This document shows, piece by piece, positions 13,501-25,500 of a stretch of DNA of 64,000 nt. This DNA comes from Mytilus galloprovincialis (lineage: Eukaryota; Mollusca; Bivalvia; Mytilida; Mytilidae), in the NCBI RefSeq assembly GCF_965363235.1, contig NC_134847.1, forward strand, positions 75,708,268 to 75,772,267, written 5' to 3'. Every line of letters begins with the position of its first letter. Positions within the stretch are counted from its first letter, which is position 1. Under the pieces are notes generated by a model, which searched no databases, had not been told where the DNA came from, and saw only the letters and a program-made list of their open reading frames with translations. A program made the translations under genes and the position numbers.

Positions 13501-16500
13501 AATACCTCTAATTGTAGCATTTTTTTTTATTATAGGCTGGAAACGAAACTTTCAACAAAGGTAAACTTATGAATGCCGCGTTCATCGAATCAACCAAACT
13601 ATTTAGCGGCCATTGTGTGGTCTTTCATGATGTAGATTTAATTCCTGAAGACGATAGAAACATTTATCCGTGTCCATGGCAACCAACACACCTCTCTGTT
13701 GCAATTGATGAGATGAATTACAGGTATGTAATAAAACGTGGAGTAGTTGACACATATTAATCAAATATAAAAGATGTGGTTTGTCAAAATGAGACAATTA
13801 TATCCAAAGACTAAATGGCAAAGATATGAACGAGTACAGGTCATCTTTTGGTCTTTAACAATGAGTACAAACAGCTATTAAAATCATAAGGATGAAAATG
13901 TAGTTAGAAGCAAAAAAACATTAAACTGGCAAAGCAACTGCCTTCTAAATGCTGAAAACAATGTACGAAACACAATCACGACAAGCACAAACAAAAACAA
14001 CCACTGAACTATAGCAGGCAGTGGGCTTGCACATACAGTTTTCATTTAATTTATTGTACTATGTTAGGTGAAATAGGTTCGAGTGCTAAATATTTCCAAA
14101 AAATTGGGTTTTTTTGGTTTTATATTTAATACATTAATTTGTCAAGAGAAAAGGTTCTTTCTTACATTGACTATAGACAAATTTGCATCTGCGTCTGTTC
14201 CATTGCGTGTGTTCTTAAAAAGAAACAAAACTGTCAAAAATAATTGAAATTTTGGAAAATTACTAGAAAGACATTAAAGTATTATTCCTTTTCTGCAGGC
14301 AAGTTTATCTTTAAAATCTCATTTACGAGGAGTAAAAATAGATTGAAATGCATGTTACAGAAAACAAATATGGCTTCACATCAATGTTCTGAGGAAAACT
14401 TATTAAATTTTACGGTCTTTCCTTTCTCTCAAATATAATTAACATCCTTCAATTGCATTTTCATCCTATGTAATTTTCTATGAAATTATAGCATGAAAGT
14501 TATTCTTAGAGCAACGTAATTGATATTATGTAATGAAGACTTTTATAAGATAGCAATTTAAAAGAACTTTAATTTTAACTGTATTGCAAATTTTGATCTT
14601 GATCCCATATAATGTTATTAGAAGATAGCATTAATAGTAAAACATGATCTACAAACACAGGCACTCGTCTCAGAATTGTTTTCCCTATATACCTTTATAT
14701 GTTATATAAAGGAATATAGGATTTTTTTTTCTGAGACGAGTGCCTGTGTCTACAAATCATACTGCAGTATGTCGACTACTAAATTTAACATGAATGCAAA
14801 CGTTCAGCAAGAAAAGCTGACACAATTTAAAAAGTAAAGAAAGAAATTGTAACTTGACAGCTGTAACGAGTTTAAACAAGGAATTAGAGACAAAACAAAC
14901 AATCTGTCTGACATAAACATTAGTAGCAAAATATATGCCAGCATTAATAGGCATTATAAAATAATTCAGTCTAATATAAACAGGGATGATAAAAAAAAAA
15001 AGGTCAGTCCAGTATAAAAAAGCTTATCAAATTATGCACGGTTTACACAGTCATGTACAACGTGTGTAGTTGGTGACGATGGAATGCCTGATATTGATAA
15101 CATTGTCTACTCGATAACTGAGTGTCCAGGAGAGGTTTATAAAAATATGAGATGACAGAATATACTTAAAAACATGTTAGTATATGCGAAACTCAGAAAT
15201 ACAATTATCGTTATGTATAGCCTAAATAACTGTTTAATCATTTAGACGTGTTGACCGATCACAGTTCAGCTATTGGTAATATTGTGTTAACCTATGTTTT
15301 TGTGGCTGTCAAAAGAATAGTTCAAATGATAAAGACATATCAATATTTAGAAAGATTGATAGACAAATTTCATCAGACAAGCAGATCTCTAGAGACCATC
15401 TGATTTAGTTTTGCTTTATGTCCTTCTTTAACTTGTCCCAATCAATGCCAGACTAATTATTAGAGGGTGATATGAAATAACAAATATTTCAAATGATTGC
15501 AGAAATGGTAGGATGGTCATTGAAATAGATTCATAAATTGATTACTAAACAAAAAACACGACAGAATCCAATTGTTGTGAAAAGCGAAGGGAAAGATGCA
15601 TAGATAATCAATAGATAAATCCGCGTGATAGAAAAAGTTTGTCTTGTTCAATACCAAAGCCGAAAACAAATGGTAAAATAGAAATAATCTCATCCAGCCT
15701 TTGACAATTACGTCCCAATGATAGATCACAACATCCGTTTACTTCATTTGTCCTAAAATCTACATTATTTTGTTATCAGTAGTTTTTCACTTACAGTTTT
15801 ATTGAAATATTTGAGTTTTATAAATACACAAAGTAAAAGACTTTAGCAATTTGAAATTGAGAATGGAATTTTGTTATATGACATCTGACGTGGCTCTGTA
15901 CTTATACATAATGTTATTTTGTGATTGTGCCATGGTAAATGTTTATTTACATATTTAATTGTTTAATTTACAGTGATTAATATAATCACATAATGCTGAC
16001 TGCAGAACCCCTATTCTTAACATTTTTACCTCTTATGCCTGATTGTTTTGTTCATACATCGTTGTCGATATAATAGAATTTATGCGACTGTCAAACAAGT
16101 AGGAGGTTAAGCTTACGATAAAATCAGGTTTGATTCACCATTTTTTACTTAAGAAAATGCCTGTACCAAGTCAGGAATATGACGATTGTTGTCCATTATT
16201 TTGGTGTGTTTGAGCTTTTGATTTGGCCATTAGATCAGATACTTTCCGTTTTGAATTTTCCTCGGAGTACAGTAGTTTTGTGATATAAAAAGTAGAAGTA
16301 TATTCTGTCTATCTGATCTTGTTTTATTCATTCATCTACTAAACAGTGATACATTAAGAAGTATGTAACTATTTTTTTTTGGGGGGGGGGGGGGGGGGGG
16401 GGGGAGAAATATATGAAAATCCATCAAGTATGAAAATTATTCATGGCGTTAGTAATTTACCTATGTTGGAATCTCGTAATAGATTCAAGGTACTGATAAA

Positions 16501-17382
16501 AACTGAGGAAATCCCCAAAATGTACTAAACTAGGTGCATCGACATAATAATGTTACAACGGCGATTAGGACACAATCGGTCTTATTACAGATTAAATGAC
16601 TATACAAACTATCTAAGGTTCTAAGGTGGCAAAAATATGCCATCATATGTTAAATTGTCCTTGGAATTCAACTTCAGACTAAGATTTGTTCAAGTCAAAT
16701 TTAAACAATTGTCCCTAGAAGGACTGATAATGCTTGCCCTGTCAAATGTTGCCCGAAACCTATTTCCCAATCAAATCAGTAATAAAAACCATGATGAGGT
16801 TACCTGAAGTGTGATATGAATCAGATTTTTTAACTCATTTTAAAGATCATGTATATGCAATACGTGTTCTTCTTCTCGTGTAAAATATACTTTACAAATA
16901 TACAAAGGTATAGTACATTTGATTTCTCTTCACTAAACACTAGTATCCCGATTTATAAAAGGAAGATTAGAGATGTTAGCATTGTGAACTATATAACCTC
17001 ACAATCTGCAAATCATGCAATGACCTCTCATTGACTAATTTGGTTGGTGGTGATGCTCATCGCGTCTACATCATTGAACTTGAAATAATGGATCCTACTG
17101 ATACAGAAAAAGCTGTACCTGCATTTACATATAAAACCAGTAGAATCAACCATTTTCTTTGTAAGAAAATGACTTTTCCAAGTCAGGAATTGGCATTACT
17201 ATTGATAATAGACTCCCTGTCTGCAATTTCCCTAGGAGTTCGTTTTTTGTGCATTTTTTACTATTTAGAGTATCAAACAATCATTGACGATACATTTTCT
17301 AGAGCTTGCATTTCCTGATAGACGAACATACACGAAAGCACCGGAACCAAATTATAATTTAGTAGACAGTTAAAAAAGATGA

Positions 17383-17418
<36 letters not shown>

Positions 17419-19298
17419 ACCAACGATATGTTTCGACTGTTTTGATGACTTATTATCGTAATTAGCAACACAATGGTTTCCACTAGTGAAGGAAAAACTA
17501 TGCTCCTCACTAGTATCTGGCTGGACGAGTTTGGGTTCCTTGTTCTTTTTTTTATGTTAAGTGGACCGTGGTTCGTCTTCAACTTTAAAAAAGATGAAAT
17601 CTGTTCGCTTTTTGTTATTTAATTGAATGAATGTTATTTTACTTTTTTATCAATCGAAAACTCTTTTAAAACCGATAAGATGAAATTCGGAATTCAAACT
17701 TTTAATTATGACTTTAATTTGTGTTATTCAAATCTTGAACATTTTACAATGTTCTGGCAAAACAGTCAACTTGTCAGAAATTTTAACAAAAAGAGTGAAC
17801 ACGATTTGTAAATAAGAAGGAAAAAGAATCAACCAACGGACAATCAGACTACTTCACGATCGAAAGCAATATGACGACAAGCAGGCAAAACATATTATAC
17901 AGTCATCAAAAGGACCTACAGTTGCAAATAATCGTGTTTCACTTGTTCTGATTTGTTAGGCGCCTTATTTAACCAGCACAATATTATTTCTATACTATAA
18001 CGTGTAAACATTTGTAAACGTTTCTATATTATTACATAGATTGCAGTATGAGATGTTGGTTGGCGGAGTTCTGGCTATGAGAAAAGAACAATTCGAGACT
18101 GTAAATGGTTTTTCTAACGAGTTTTGGGGATGGGGAGGTGAAGATGATGATATGGCCTACAGGTAATGAAGATAATTTGATATTCATATAAATTCCTAAG
18201 AACCGAATTGAAATAATGCGTGAAATCACTTCTTGTCACCGATTCCATTAAATTTTGTCTTATATCTAACCGTTATAATCAAGAGTTCGGTTATCCATGG
18301 AAAATTGAAAAACAAATATCAATTCAAACTATAAAAGTCTCTTAAATTACACGGCATATTAGTTTCATTTGTTTATTATATTTCTATTTTACATGTTATG
18401 TTGCAGGGATGTATCTTAAACCAGAGCACATTCTTTTTTTTTAATGTTTATAAGTATTTGTTTTACAGAATTAAACTGGCTGGATTGCGAATTCTAAGAC
18501 CACCAAAAAATATTGCAAGATATAAAATGCTGCGCCACAAGAAACAAGTTCCTGCAAAGTGGAATTCCAGGTTAATTCAAATTATTATTTAACTACATAG
18601 TTACCATAGTGGCGATGTCACTATTCTTTTGGGTAAACGAAACAGCAAAAATATTAGACTTTAGAGAAACTTCATGAGGAAACACACACACAGCTCAACC
18701 GCACTTCACTTATGATGTTTTGATAACGACGCGAGTATTCCTAAACAGTCAACTAAATCATGAAACCGTTCGTAAAATGTTTAACTGGATGACTCGCCTT
18801 TGTGATTTGAAACCCTTGGATCAATAAATTCCTAATACACAACAACTTTGTTTTCAGGAAATCATCAGTTCAAACGCAAGTCTCGGTGTGATACATATCG
18901 AAGGAATTCACGGATATTTATAAGTAGTTGCTGAAATGTTGCTACACAGAAATGAAATGTTCAAATAAGTAAAATTAATATCATACTTTTGTCGACAATA
19001 GAAGGAGCACAATTGGTTTCCATACGTTAGCCGATTGTCTGCCAATCTACATAAGAAAATGCCTATAAGAAGTCAGGAACATTTAGTGATAATATGACAT
19101 ACTACACTTCTACATGTTCTATTAACAGTATAAAAGTTTGACATATATAATTATTTTTACAGGATTAAACTGTTGAGTGGTGTTAACAAAAGATTCCTTC
19201 TTGATGGACTGAACAATGCCAATTACTCTGTGGAGAAGTTGACTAGACACAAGTTCTACACCCATATACTTATAAATGTTGGAAAACAGCCATTTTAA
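10585..19298 (+). CDS. Beta-1,4-galactosyltransferase (B4GALT1-6 type), six exons
   Basis: Exons: 10585-10942, 11657-11895, 13536-13723, 18040-18162, 18469-18570 and 19163-19298. Phases agree and total 1146 nt (381 residues plus stop), the usual family length. It is a type II Golgi protein: a short basic N-terminus, a membrane anchor at about residues 9-26, a stem, then the catalytic domain. Family marks: DGGHWRSNNC (147-156), IIPYRDRQQHL (164-174), FNKGKLMN (205-212), the metal-binding DVD (231-233), WGWGGEDDD (291-299), and MLRH with the metal-binding Met323 and His326. The enzyme class moves galactose (or GalNAc in some invertebrate members) from UDP-sugar to terminal GlcNAc, with Mn2+. 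The exon 4 acceptor is the AG at 18038-18039, because the AG at 18045-18046 would break the frame. The start at 10585 is the first ATG in frame before the anchor. Which paralogue it is cannot be told. Intron 3 (4.3 kb) is full of repeats. Confidence 0.95.
12150..12215 (+). repeat. Short copy of the CCAAGTCAGGAATATGAC tail repeat
   Basis: AAATGCCTCAACTAAGTCAG, then GTATATGACAATTGTCCATT and CGTTTGATGAG matches the core of the copy at 39980-40235. It lies in intron 2 of the galactosyltransferase gene. Confidence 0.7.
13190..13350 (+). repeat. Tail piece of the bivalve RT retroelement
   Basis: AAAGATACCAGAGGGACAGT, then CATAGATCGAAAATAACTTG, GAACGCCATGCCC, and ACAACATAGAAAACTAAAGA match the tail attached to the RT piece at 7130-7210. 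It lies in intron 2 of the galactosyltransferase gene. Confidence 0.75.
13765..14030 (+). repeat. Diverged copy of the TGGTATGATTGCCAATGAGA mussel repeat
   Basis: GATGTGGTTTGTCAAAATGA, GACAATTATATCCAAAGACT, a gap, then ACAGGTCATCTTTTGGTCTT, and finally AACAAAAACAACCACTGAAC follow the order of the better copy at 41360-41570. Heavily diverged, and starting in the intron just after exon 3 of the transferase. Confidence 0.55.
14656..14748. mobile_element. 93-bp hairpin MITE with perfect 8-bp target duplication
   Basis: CACAGGCACTCGTCTCAGAA at the left end is inverted as CTGAGACGAGTGCCTGTG at the right. The interior is also nearly self-complementary (CCTATATACCTTTATAT against ATATAAAGGAATATAGG), so almost the whole element folds into one hairpin. 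TCTACAAA stands on both sides (14648-14655 and 14749-14756). The ends match the 64-bp element at 8350. hAT-type mobilisation is likely from the 8-bp duplication. Confidence 0.88.
15990..16290 (+). repeat. Copy of the CCAAGTCAGGAATATGAC tail repeat
   Basis: CCCCTATTCTTAACATTTTT through ATACATCGTTGTCGATATAA, ATGCGACTGTCAAACAAGTA, AAAATGCCTGTACCAAGTCA and CCGTTTTGAATTTTCCTCGG parallels 39980-40235 over its length. The family recurs at 17130, 19045, 21770 and 39980 in this window, always on the plus strand. Confidence 0.8.
16372..16404 (+). repeat. T9 then G24 homopolymer junction
   Basis: Nine T (16372-16380) are followed directly by an unbroken run of 24 G (16381-16404) in intron 3 of the transferase gene. 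A run this long can form G-quadruplexes and its length may be misread. Confidence 0.9.
17035..17260 (+). mobile_element. Small RT retroelement piece joined to the tail repeat
   Basis: The frame reading HRVYIIELEIMDPTDTEKA (about 17055-17112) matches the family block DRIYPIELEIKDTTDT. It is followed from 17130 by the tail repeat (CCATTTTCTTTGTAAGAAAA, then TTCCAAGTCAGGAATTGGC). This ties the tail repeat to the same element family or to a nested insertion. It is a broken fossil fragment on the plus strand in intron 3 of the transferase gene. Confidence 0.6.
17389..17415 (+). repeat. Poly(A) run of about 27 bases
   Basis: An unbroken A run in intron 3 of the galactosyltransferase gene. It could be the tail of a retrotransposed copy, but nothing recognisable precedes it. 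Confidence 0.8.
18850..19090. repeat. Retroelement scrap and tail-repeat scrap in intron 5
   Basis: GAAATGTTGCTACACAGAAA near 18930 (minus-strand sense) matches the RT element near 7618-7640, and CATAAGAAAATGCCTATAAG, then AAGTCAGGAAC near 19050 matches the tail repeat. Both are short and worn. Confidence 0.5.
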
Positions 19299-19474
19299 TT
19301 GGATCAAATCATAGGATGACTGTATTCAGGGAATTTCATAGTAAATTGAAGCAATAAATAATACTGAAACCATGCCATTAATATACCATAGTCTACTGAC
19401 AATTCATGTTACACGTCTGTCAAATTTTACACGTCATTATCATCACGTGTTACTGGTGATGCTGTTCTATTACA

Positions 19475-19480
19475 AATAAA
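19475..19480 (+). promoter_or_regulatory. Poly(A) signal AATAAA of the galactosyltransferase gene
   Basis: First AATAAA after the transferase stop at 19296-19298, about 177 bases downstream, which would give a short 3' UTR. A T-rich stretch follows. Confidence 0.55.
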
Positions 19481-19804
19481 GTCATCCTTACTTTTTAAAT
19501 ATTTTGTTACATCCTTCGGGGGGAAATTGTTATAAATTTAATTTGTATTTGTTTTTATGCATGATGGTTTCTGTTCTTCTATTTAGGATCATTTAGTTTT
19601 TGATGAAAAACAAGTATTTTCTTAGGTTTTTTTTATGCAATTAAAATCTTCATTATTTTACGCCATCATGATCTGGTTGAATTTAATGGAATATCTTCCG
19701 AAGATGACCACGATTCTATTTCAATTGTCGTTACTATTAAAGATTCCATCAATATTTTCTCGATTATAATATCACCCGAATTGTTCTTTTCGTGAGCAAC
19801 ACGA

Positions 19805-21507
19805 CCCAAACAGAAAAATAAATGAACAAATTGCTTTCAATCGTATTCAAATCTCTTTCAAATCGTGATTCTGCGATTTGTTAGTACCATTTGCTTGCGA
19901 TTCATTAAACAAATCATAAACAAATCAGAATTTTCCAAATTCCCTAAAACTGATTTCTTTGCGATTTCTTTCTACTGTATGATTTGTAAGCAATTTGTTT
20001 CTGTTTTAGTGTGATTTCTTTATGATTTGTTTACTTTGAATATCGTATGAAATGATTTGAAAGAGATTTGTAAACTTTGTGAGCTAGATTGGTGTGATTT
20101 CGTTATGATTTGTTAACTTAGAATATCATATGAAATGATTTGAAAATGATTTGTTAACTTAGAATATCATATGAAATGATTTGAAAATGATTTGTTAACT
20201 TAGAATATCATATGAAATGATTTGAAAATGATTTGTTAACTTTGTTAGCTATCATGGTGTGATTCATTGATGATTTGCTACAATGAATAAAATGTTAATG
20301 CATTCCAATTTTCTTTGTTTATCTTTCTCTCTAACTTCCGGTTGAGGTCAAATTCAAATTTCAAATACTGTTCTATATTAACCGAACAAAGAAGGTTGCA
20401 AGATGAGGGGTTTTATTCAGTGTATGAAAGATGACAGTGGTAAGGAATCTCTATATTTATAATTTCACATATTCAACTAATACTATTCAAACGTTAACCA
20501 TTAAGATTTAGAAACTGTGCATTTCAGTAACTCATTATAAACATGATAATTTTGTACTGTAAGGATTAATTTTCAAAATAAAAATGTGTAAAAGATGTGT
20601 AAACAGATGGAAACATTCATTTAAAGACTGGCTTCTAGAGCCAGCAGTGTCAGACATAATACACTGGCAAGTTTAATGTTTTAATTGTGCATGATGTTTA
20701 CTAACCAGGTCCCGGGCAAAATGGGCAAAGCTATATAACAATATAGCAGATTTGGACCAAGACTAAGAGCCATCACCTATTCGACATCATTCTACTAAGT
20801 ACACGTGGTTGCCCATGTTTTTTCAAATTTCGTTATAGTCAAATTCGGGAGAGAAGTAAGAGAAACTTACACAGAGTGAACAATTCGCCCCCACCGCAAC
20901 CAAAGATAGTATTCCTTTTTACAATTAGAGGAGTAGCTATTTAAAGTAAAATGAAGACAATTGCGCCTCAAAGTTTAGTGGTTTCAGGGGCAGAACATAT
21001 GTTTGATCTGGATGTGAATGATTTAATCTGTGAATTGTTGATTGATGCCAATTTATTTACGATTTGCTCATGATTTGCTTAAGGTAGGAATAAATGATTT
21101 ACTTCTGATTTGTTAAAGATTTGATAACAATTTGTTTATAATTTCTTAATAATTTGAAAACAATTTGTTTATGATTTGCTTGAGGTAGGAATATGATTTA
21201 CTTCTGATTTGTTAAAGATTTGATAACAATTTCTTTACAATTTCTTTCCGATTTGAAAACAATCTGTTTGTGATTTGCTTAAAGTAGGAAAGCAATTACC
21301 TCTGATTTGTTAATGATTTCAAAACAATTTCTTGACAATTTGTTTATGATTTGCTTATGAATTGTAAGCAATTTGTTCGTGATTTGTTATTGTGATTTGT
21401 TAGCTCATTTGCATGTGAAATTTTATCACTTTTAAATCACAAAGAAATCATACGATTTGTTTATCATTTGTTACCATGATTTGTTCCTCAATTTTTGTTT
21501 GTTTGGG
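19805..21507. mobile_element. 1.7 kb inverted-repeat element packed with GATTTG motifs
   Basis: The left end CCCAAACAGAAAAATAAATG, then AACAAAT is mirrored at the right end (ATTTGTTCCTC, AATTTTTGTTTGTTTGGG). Inside both ends the motif GATTTGTT/AACAAATC recurs every 10-25 bases, for about 450 bases on each side. The left side includes three tandem 41-bp units near 20111-20233, and the right side three units of roughly 100-118 bp near 21059-21300. The middle (about 20290-20990) lacks the motif. I find no target duplication and no transposase. Best read as a non-autonomous DNA transposon with subterminal repeats. Confidence 0.7.
20111..20233 (+). repeat. Three tandem 41-bp units
   Basis: GATTTGTTAACTTAGAATAT, then CATATGAAATGATTTGAAAA and T repeats three times with almost no change, so this duplication is recent. 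It lies inside the GATTTG-rich element and ends with a variant (AACTTTGTTAGC). Confidence 0.85.
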
Positions 21508-21769
21508 GATGGATGGCACATGTGAGGTAGGATCTGATTACCGTTCTGGATGTCCCAGGAGTCGCGCATTCGCAGTTGGTGTTGGATTCGCATTGCTTAG
21601 CCTTCGAATCTAATGTTGTGTTTTGTATAAAGCTTGATTTGTCGTCGGGTTTGTTTGAATTATTGATTTTTTTATCTTATATTTGTTGTCCATTTACTTA
21701 TATTTATCTGTCTTGGGTGTTTTTGCATTTATTGGTACTGTATTCCCGTCATATCATATCATTTTAGAT

Positions 21770-21935
21770 GTGTATGTGAAATTGCCATAAAGCGAGGAGG
21801 TTTGGCTAGCCACAAAAAACAAGTTTAACTCTCCATTTTTTCTTTAAATGTCACGTACCAAGTTAGGAACACGGCAGTTGTTATCTAATAGTTCGTTTGT
21901 ATGTATGTTGCATTGTCGTTTGTTTTTGTTGCAAT
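21770..21935 (+). repeat. Copy of the CCAAGTCAGGAATATGAC tail repeat
   Basis: AGGTTTGGCTAGCCAC, TCTCCATTTTTTCTTTAAAT, GTCACGTACCAAGTTAGGAA and CAGTTGTTATCTAATAGTTC match the copy at 40080-40200 with substitutions. Confidence 0.65.
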
Positions 21936-22364
21936 TCAGTGTTTTGTTGTTTTCGTCAGTTTTAGTTTTCTTTAAATAAATATATGACTTTTGAACGGCC
22001 ATATACTACTGTTGCCTTTATTTGAACTAGTATGTTCAGTTTTCTTTATAAAGCAAATACGGTTGTTGAATATTGGTAACATTTAAGGCAAGTGTTGATC
22101 ACTTTATTATCTTACATGATACTTATTCACTGAACTGAAACCTCTTGACACAGCCATGCAATCAGGGGTTTTTGGTGTATACAACAACTCTGTAATGAAG
22201 TTTCAAAATCACAGAATATTTTGTAATACTACATTCTCTCTAAGTTCTTATCCACTACTGAAATTGGCCCAAGAACAAATATGTATTGGGAATCTTATTG
22301 CATTGATTGTTTTAGTCTTGTTAAGCTTTTTCTGCTCATTCATTTCATGTGACATGGAATTTAA

Positions 22365-22515
22365 ACTAAAGGCTCTCAAGTTTGGTTTAATTTCATTGAG
22401 TGGTTCTCTAGAAGAAGTTCAAAATGTAAAAAGTTAATGCCGAAGATGGACAATGACAGACGCCAAGTGATGAGAAAAGCTCACTTGGCCCTTGGGGCCA
22501 GGTGAGCTAAAAAGG
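22365..22515 (+). repeat. Mussel repeat ending in a GAGCT hairpin
   Basis: AGGCTCTCAAGTTTGGTTTA, AGTTAATGCCGAAGATGGAC, GACGCCAAGTGATGAGAAAA and GCTCACTTGGCCC form the 3' end of a very common bivalve repeat. The last part, AGCTCACTTGGCCC-TTG-GGGCCAGGTGAGCT (22479-22508), folds into a strong hairpin. A 93-codon ORF at 22156-22437 enters the repeat and is probably not a gene. Confidence 0.75.
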
Positions 22516-22519
22516 AAGA

Positions 22520-25500
22520 GAAATTATGACAATGTTGCACGTATGAAACAAATAAAATACTATAATCTTTCTTAAGGTAGACTTTTTTGAATGTTTGGTT
22601 CATTATGTAATTAATTTTGCTTTTCAACTTTATTATGCAAACAACAATGTATGTCTCATGAAACATGTGTTAAGGAAATGCATGTCAGGCCTACCACATA
22701 AAACTTTAAAGGCTTGGGATTTTTGGGGAGTTTTTTCAATGGCTAGGTAGATGCCAATGCTGGTGGATTTTTCTTTTCTGATGATATCACCAACTCAATA
22801 GTAAGCATGTTTGTGCTTACATGGTATATTATTGATATTCAAAATTTAAAGTTCATAATTTAGTTTTTGATCATTTGAAATATTTTTTTTTAGCAACAGG
22901 CAATCACTGCCATACATAAAGTTAGCACATTTTTTTCAATGCTCTACTAGTTAATATTGATTTGGTTCCTTGGAACATTATTGAAAACAAAAGTATGTTC
23001 TTATCTATCATGTAATGCTTGATGTCATAAACGTTTAACTGAAATTGTCCAAATAAGCGGTGATATCTTTTTCCTTTCTTTCATAAATCAGGCCATTTAA
23101 TAGTTTAATTTTTTGGTTTTTTTTTTGCCATATTGTTGCCTCTTACAGCTTACTGTACGGTATGGATTTTTCTCTTTTTGACCAATTAGTGCAAACTCTT
23201 GCTTCATATGAAGTTATGCAGAACGATGTCTCCTTGGATATCTTACCACATTTTCTAATTATCTAAATTATGCACAAAACACTAAACACTTGATATTTAT
23301 GCTATATTGCTAAATGTATAATGTATAATGAAAAAATATTAATATATCACAAGCATTCATAACTACACAATTACATCTTTCATGAATAAATAACAAAATG
23401 TCTTTAATGTCACAGCACTCTGCAAATACTGTAAATTCAGAAATTATAGTGGACATTTATTATTAAAAATTTCAAAATGCAATTTTAAATTATTGCAATT
23501 ATAACCCAGTCGCATTTTTGGCAATAATAAAAACATCGCAATAATTTCTCAATCTATAGTATCTTATAAATGTCATTAAACAACTCAATATAAACAGCAC
23601 TTAATTGCACAATAATAATGATAGATATGTCAAAACATAAAAAGGAAAACATCTTCTATAATAATATAAATTGTTTTCAATATTGTAAATCATAATTATG
23701 ATAAGGCAGAGATTTCTTCAGGGGTTAGTGAAATTCAACTTATGTATAATAAGATTAGAATGTTGTTTACCTAACTTCTCATGATAAGTTGATCAGAATC
23801 ATGGTCATTATTACCATTCCTTGTCAAATCAATGGTGCATGACAAATTTAGTGACAATGTTTATCATTTTATTTATATAATTTTCCAATAAATTCATATG
23901 TGTTTTAAAAATTTGTTTTCAATTAGTTTTCATCAAATGGAAGGATTCTGCTTTGTCATCCTGTTATAACTTTAGGTGGGGATTATAAATATACATATTG
24001 TAATTTTGACTAACCAGGACTCATTGTCAATGAAAAGAAATGTTAATTCAGGTGCATCTTGACTCCTTTCCAAAACAGTTATGGTATTTATCATATAATA
24101 AAAACCAATATGAATAAAATAAAAATCCTTCTAAAACCATAAAAAACAACAAATTGAAACAAAAAACATCAAGTAAGAAATAGGCAAATTGCAAATGAGC
24201 TGTAACTCTGGTGCTTGGGCATATTGAAATGCAAATATTTTTTTGTTAAAAGGATTTTTTTACAAGATTTTTGCTTAAATAATCTAATTACAAACTTTTA
24301 CATGTAAACTATGAAGAATTCCTATTGTTCTTTTTCACACTTTAAATTGGAAAAGAAACATGCAAAAAAATTTATCAAATGCATTTATCTTCATTAAAAG
24401 TATTTTTTGGTAAATAGAAACGTAAATTCTTTTCATAGTTTCCTACATACAGATATATGACAAATTATACTTTTTAATATTTGAGATCATTTGCTTATTT
24501 TACAATCTGAAGCTGCTTTTAATAAAAGGCATGTAATAATAAAATTTGATTTTGAAACAAACACAATTATACATATTCAACAAGTTTAAAATCATATATA
24601 CAATAAATTGAAACAGTAACAGGACATAATGAACATACATTAAAAAAAACAAAATGGAAAATACGAAGTGCGTTTCTGGTATATAGTTATACTTATTATA
24701 TTTTGAAAAGGATTTACATTGTATCAGCAATGAAGTAAACCTTAATTTTAGGTTTTTGTTTTTATTCAAGGTAACTATACGGAAACTTATTTCATGATGT
24801 AAATGTCTATTCTGCATGTATACACACAGTTATTTGCTTTGGAAACTAAATACCGGTAACTTAAAATCTTTTTTGATAAAATTTCTAAAATTCTTAAAAA
24901 ATAAAATCCCAAAACAACACCACCAATGTTACACATTCTCCACAATACAATGTTATTAAATGCATATATGTATATTAAACCTTTTTGTTTGTAAAATAAA
25001 TGTATTTACCATAAAAGTTTAATACATTTTATATTAAATACAAAAAGTACCTGAGATAGCATGGGAAATGTAGTAAGGTTACTTACTAACAAAATACATA
25101 AAACAAGTCATTTAAAGCCTTCTATGATAAGAAATATCTGACATGAATCTCATCCTTAAATTGACCATACACTTTTAAATGTATTTGATTCATGAGGAAA
25201 ATGGAACCTTTAGTCTAAGGTATTACAATGCAATTAATTAATCTGATATGCAACAAAAAAGAATGGAACTATAATGGAGATTGAGATTAAACTATGTTCA
25301 CTGGTATCATTTTGTGTAACTAATGTGGGAATGAGTATTGTGTAATACAGATTGAAAATATTCAACAACCAAAAATAACCAATTACAAATCTTAATCAAA
25401 TCTATTATTATTCATGGAATTAACTTATCAATAAATCTCTTAAAATAAAACAGCATAACCACCACGACTGTGTATGGCCAATTTGCACAAGTCCATCCAC

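Noticed and set aside
13760-14030. tRNA-derived SINE head in the TGGTATGATTGCCAATGAGA repeat
   Set aside because: A weak A-box-like stretch is present but no B box at the right spacing could be found, so the SINE class is left open.
14656-14748. Hairpin as a microRNA precursor
   Set aside because: The 8-bp target duplication and the related copy at 8350 explain it as a MITE. A derived small RNA is possible but unsupported.
22156-22437. 93-codon ORF with a hydrophobic stretch as a membrane protein
   Set aside because: Its 3' third lies in a common dispersed repeat and no homologue is recognised. Chance ORFs of this size are expected.
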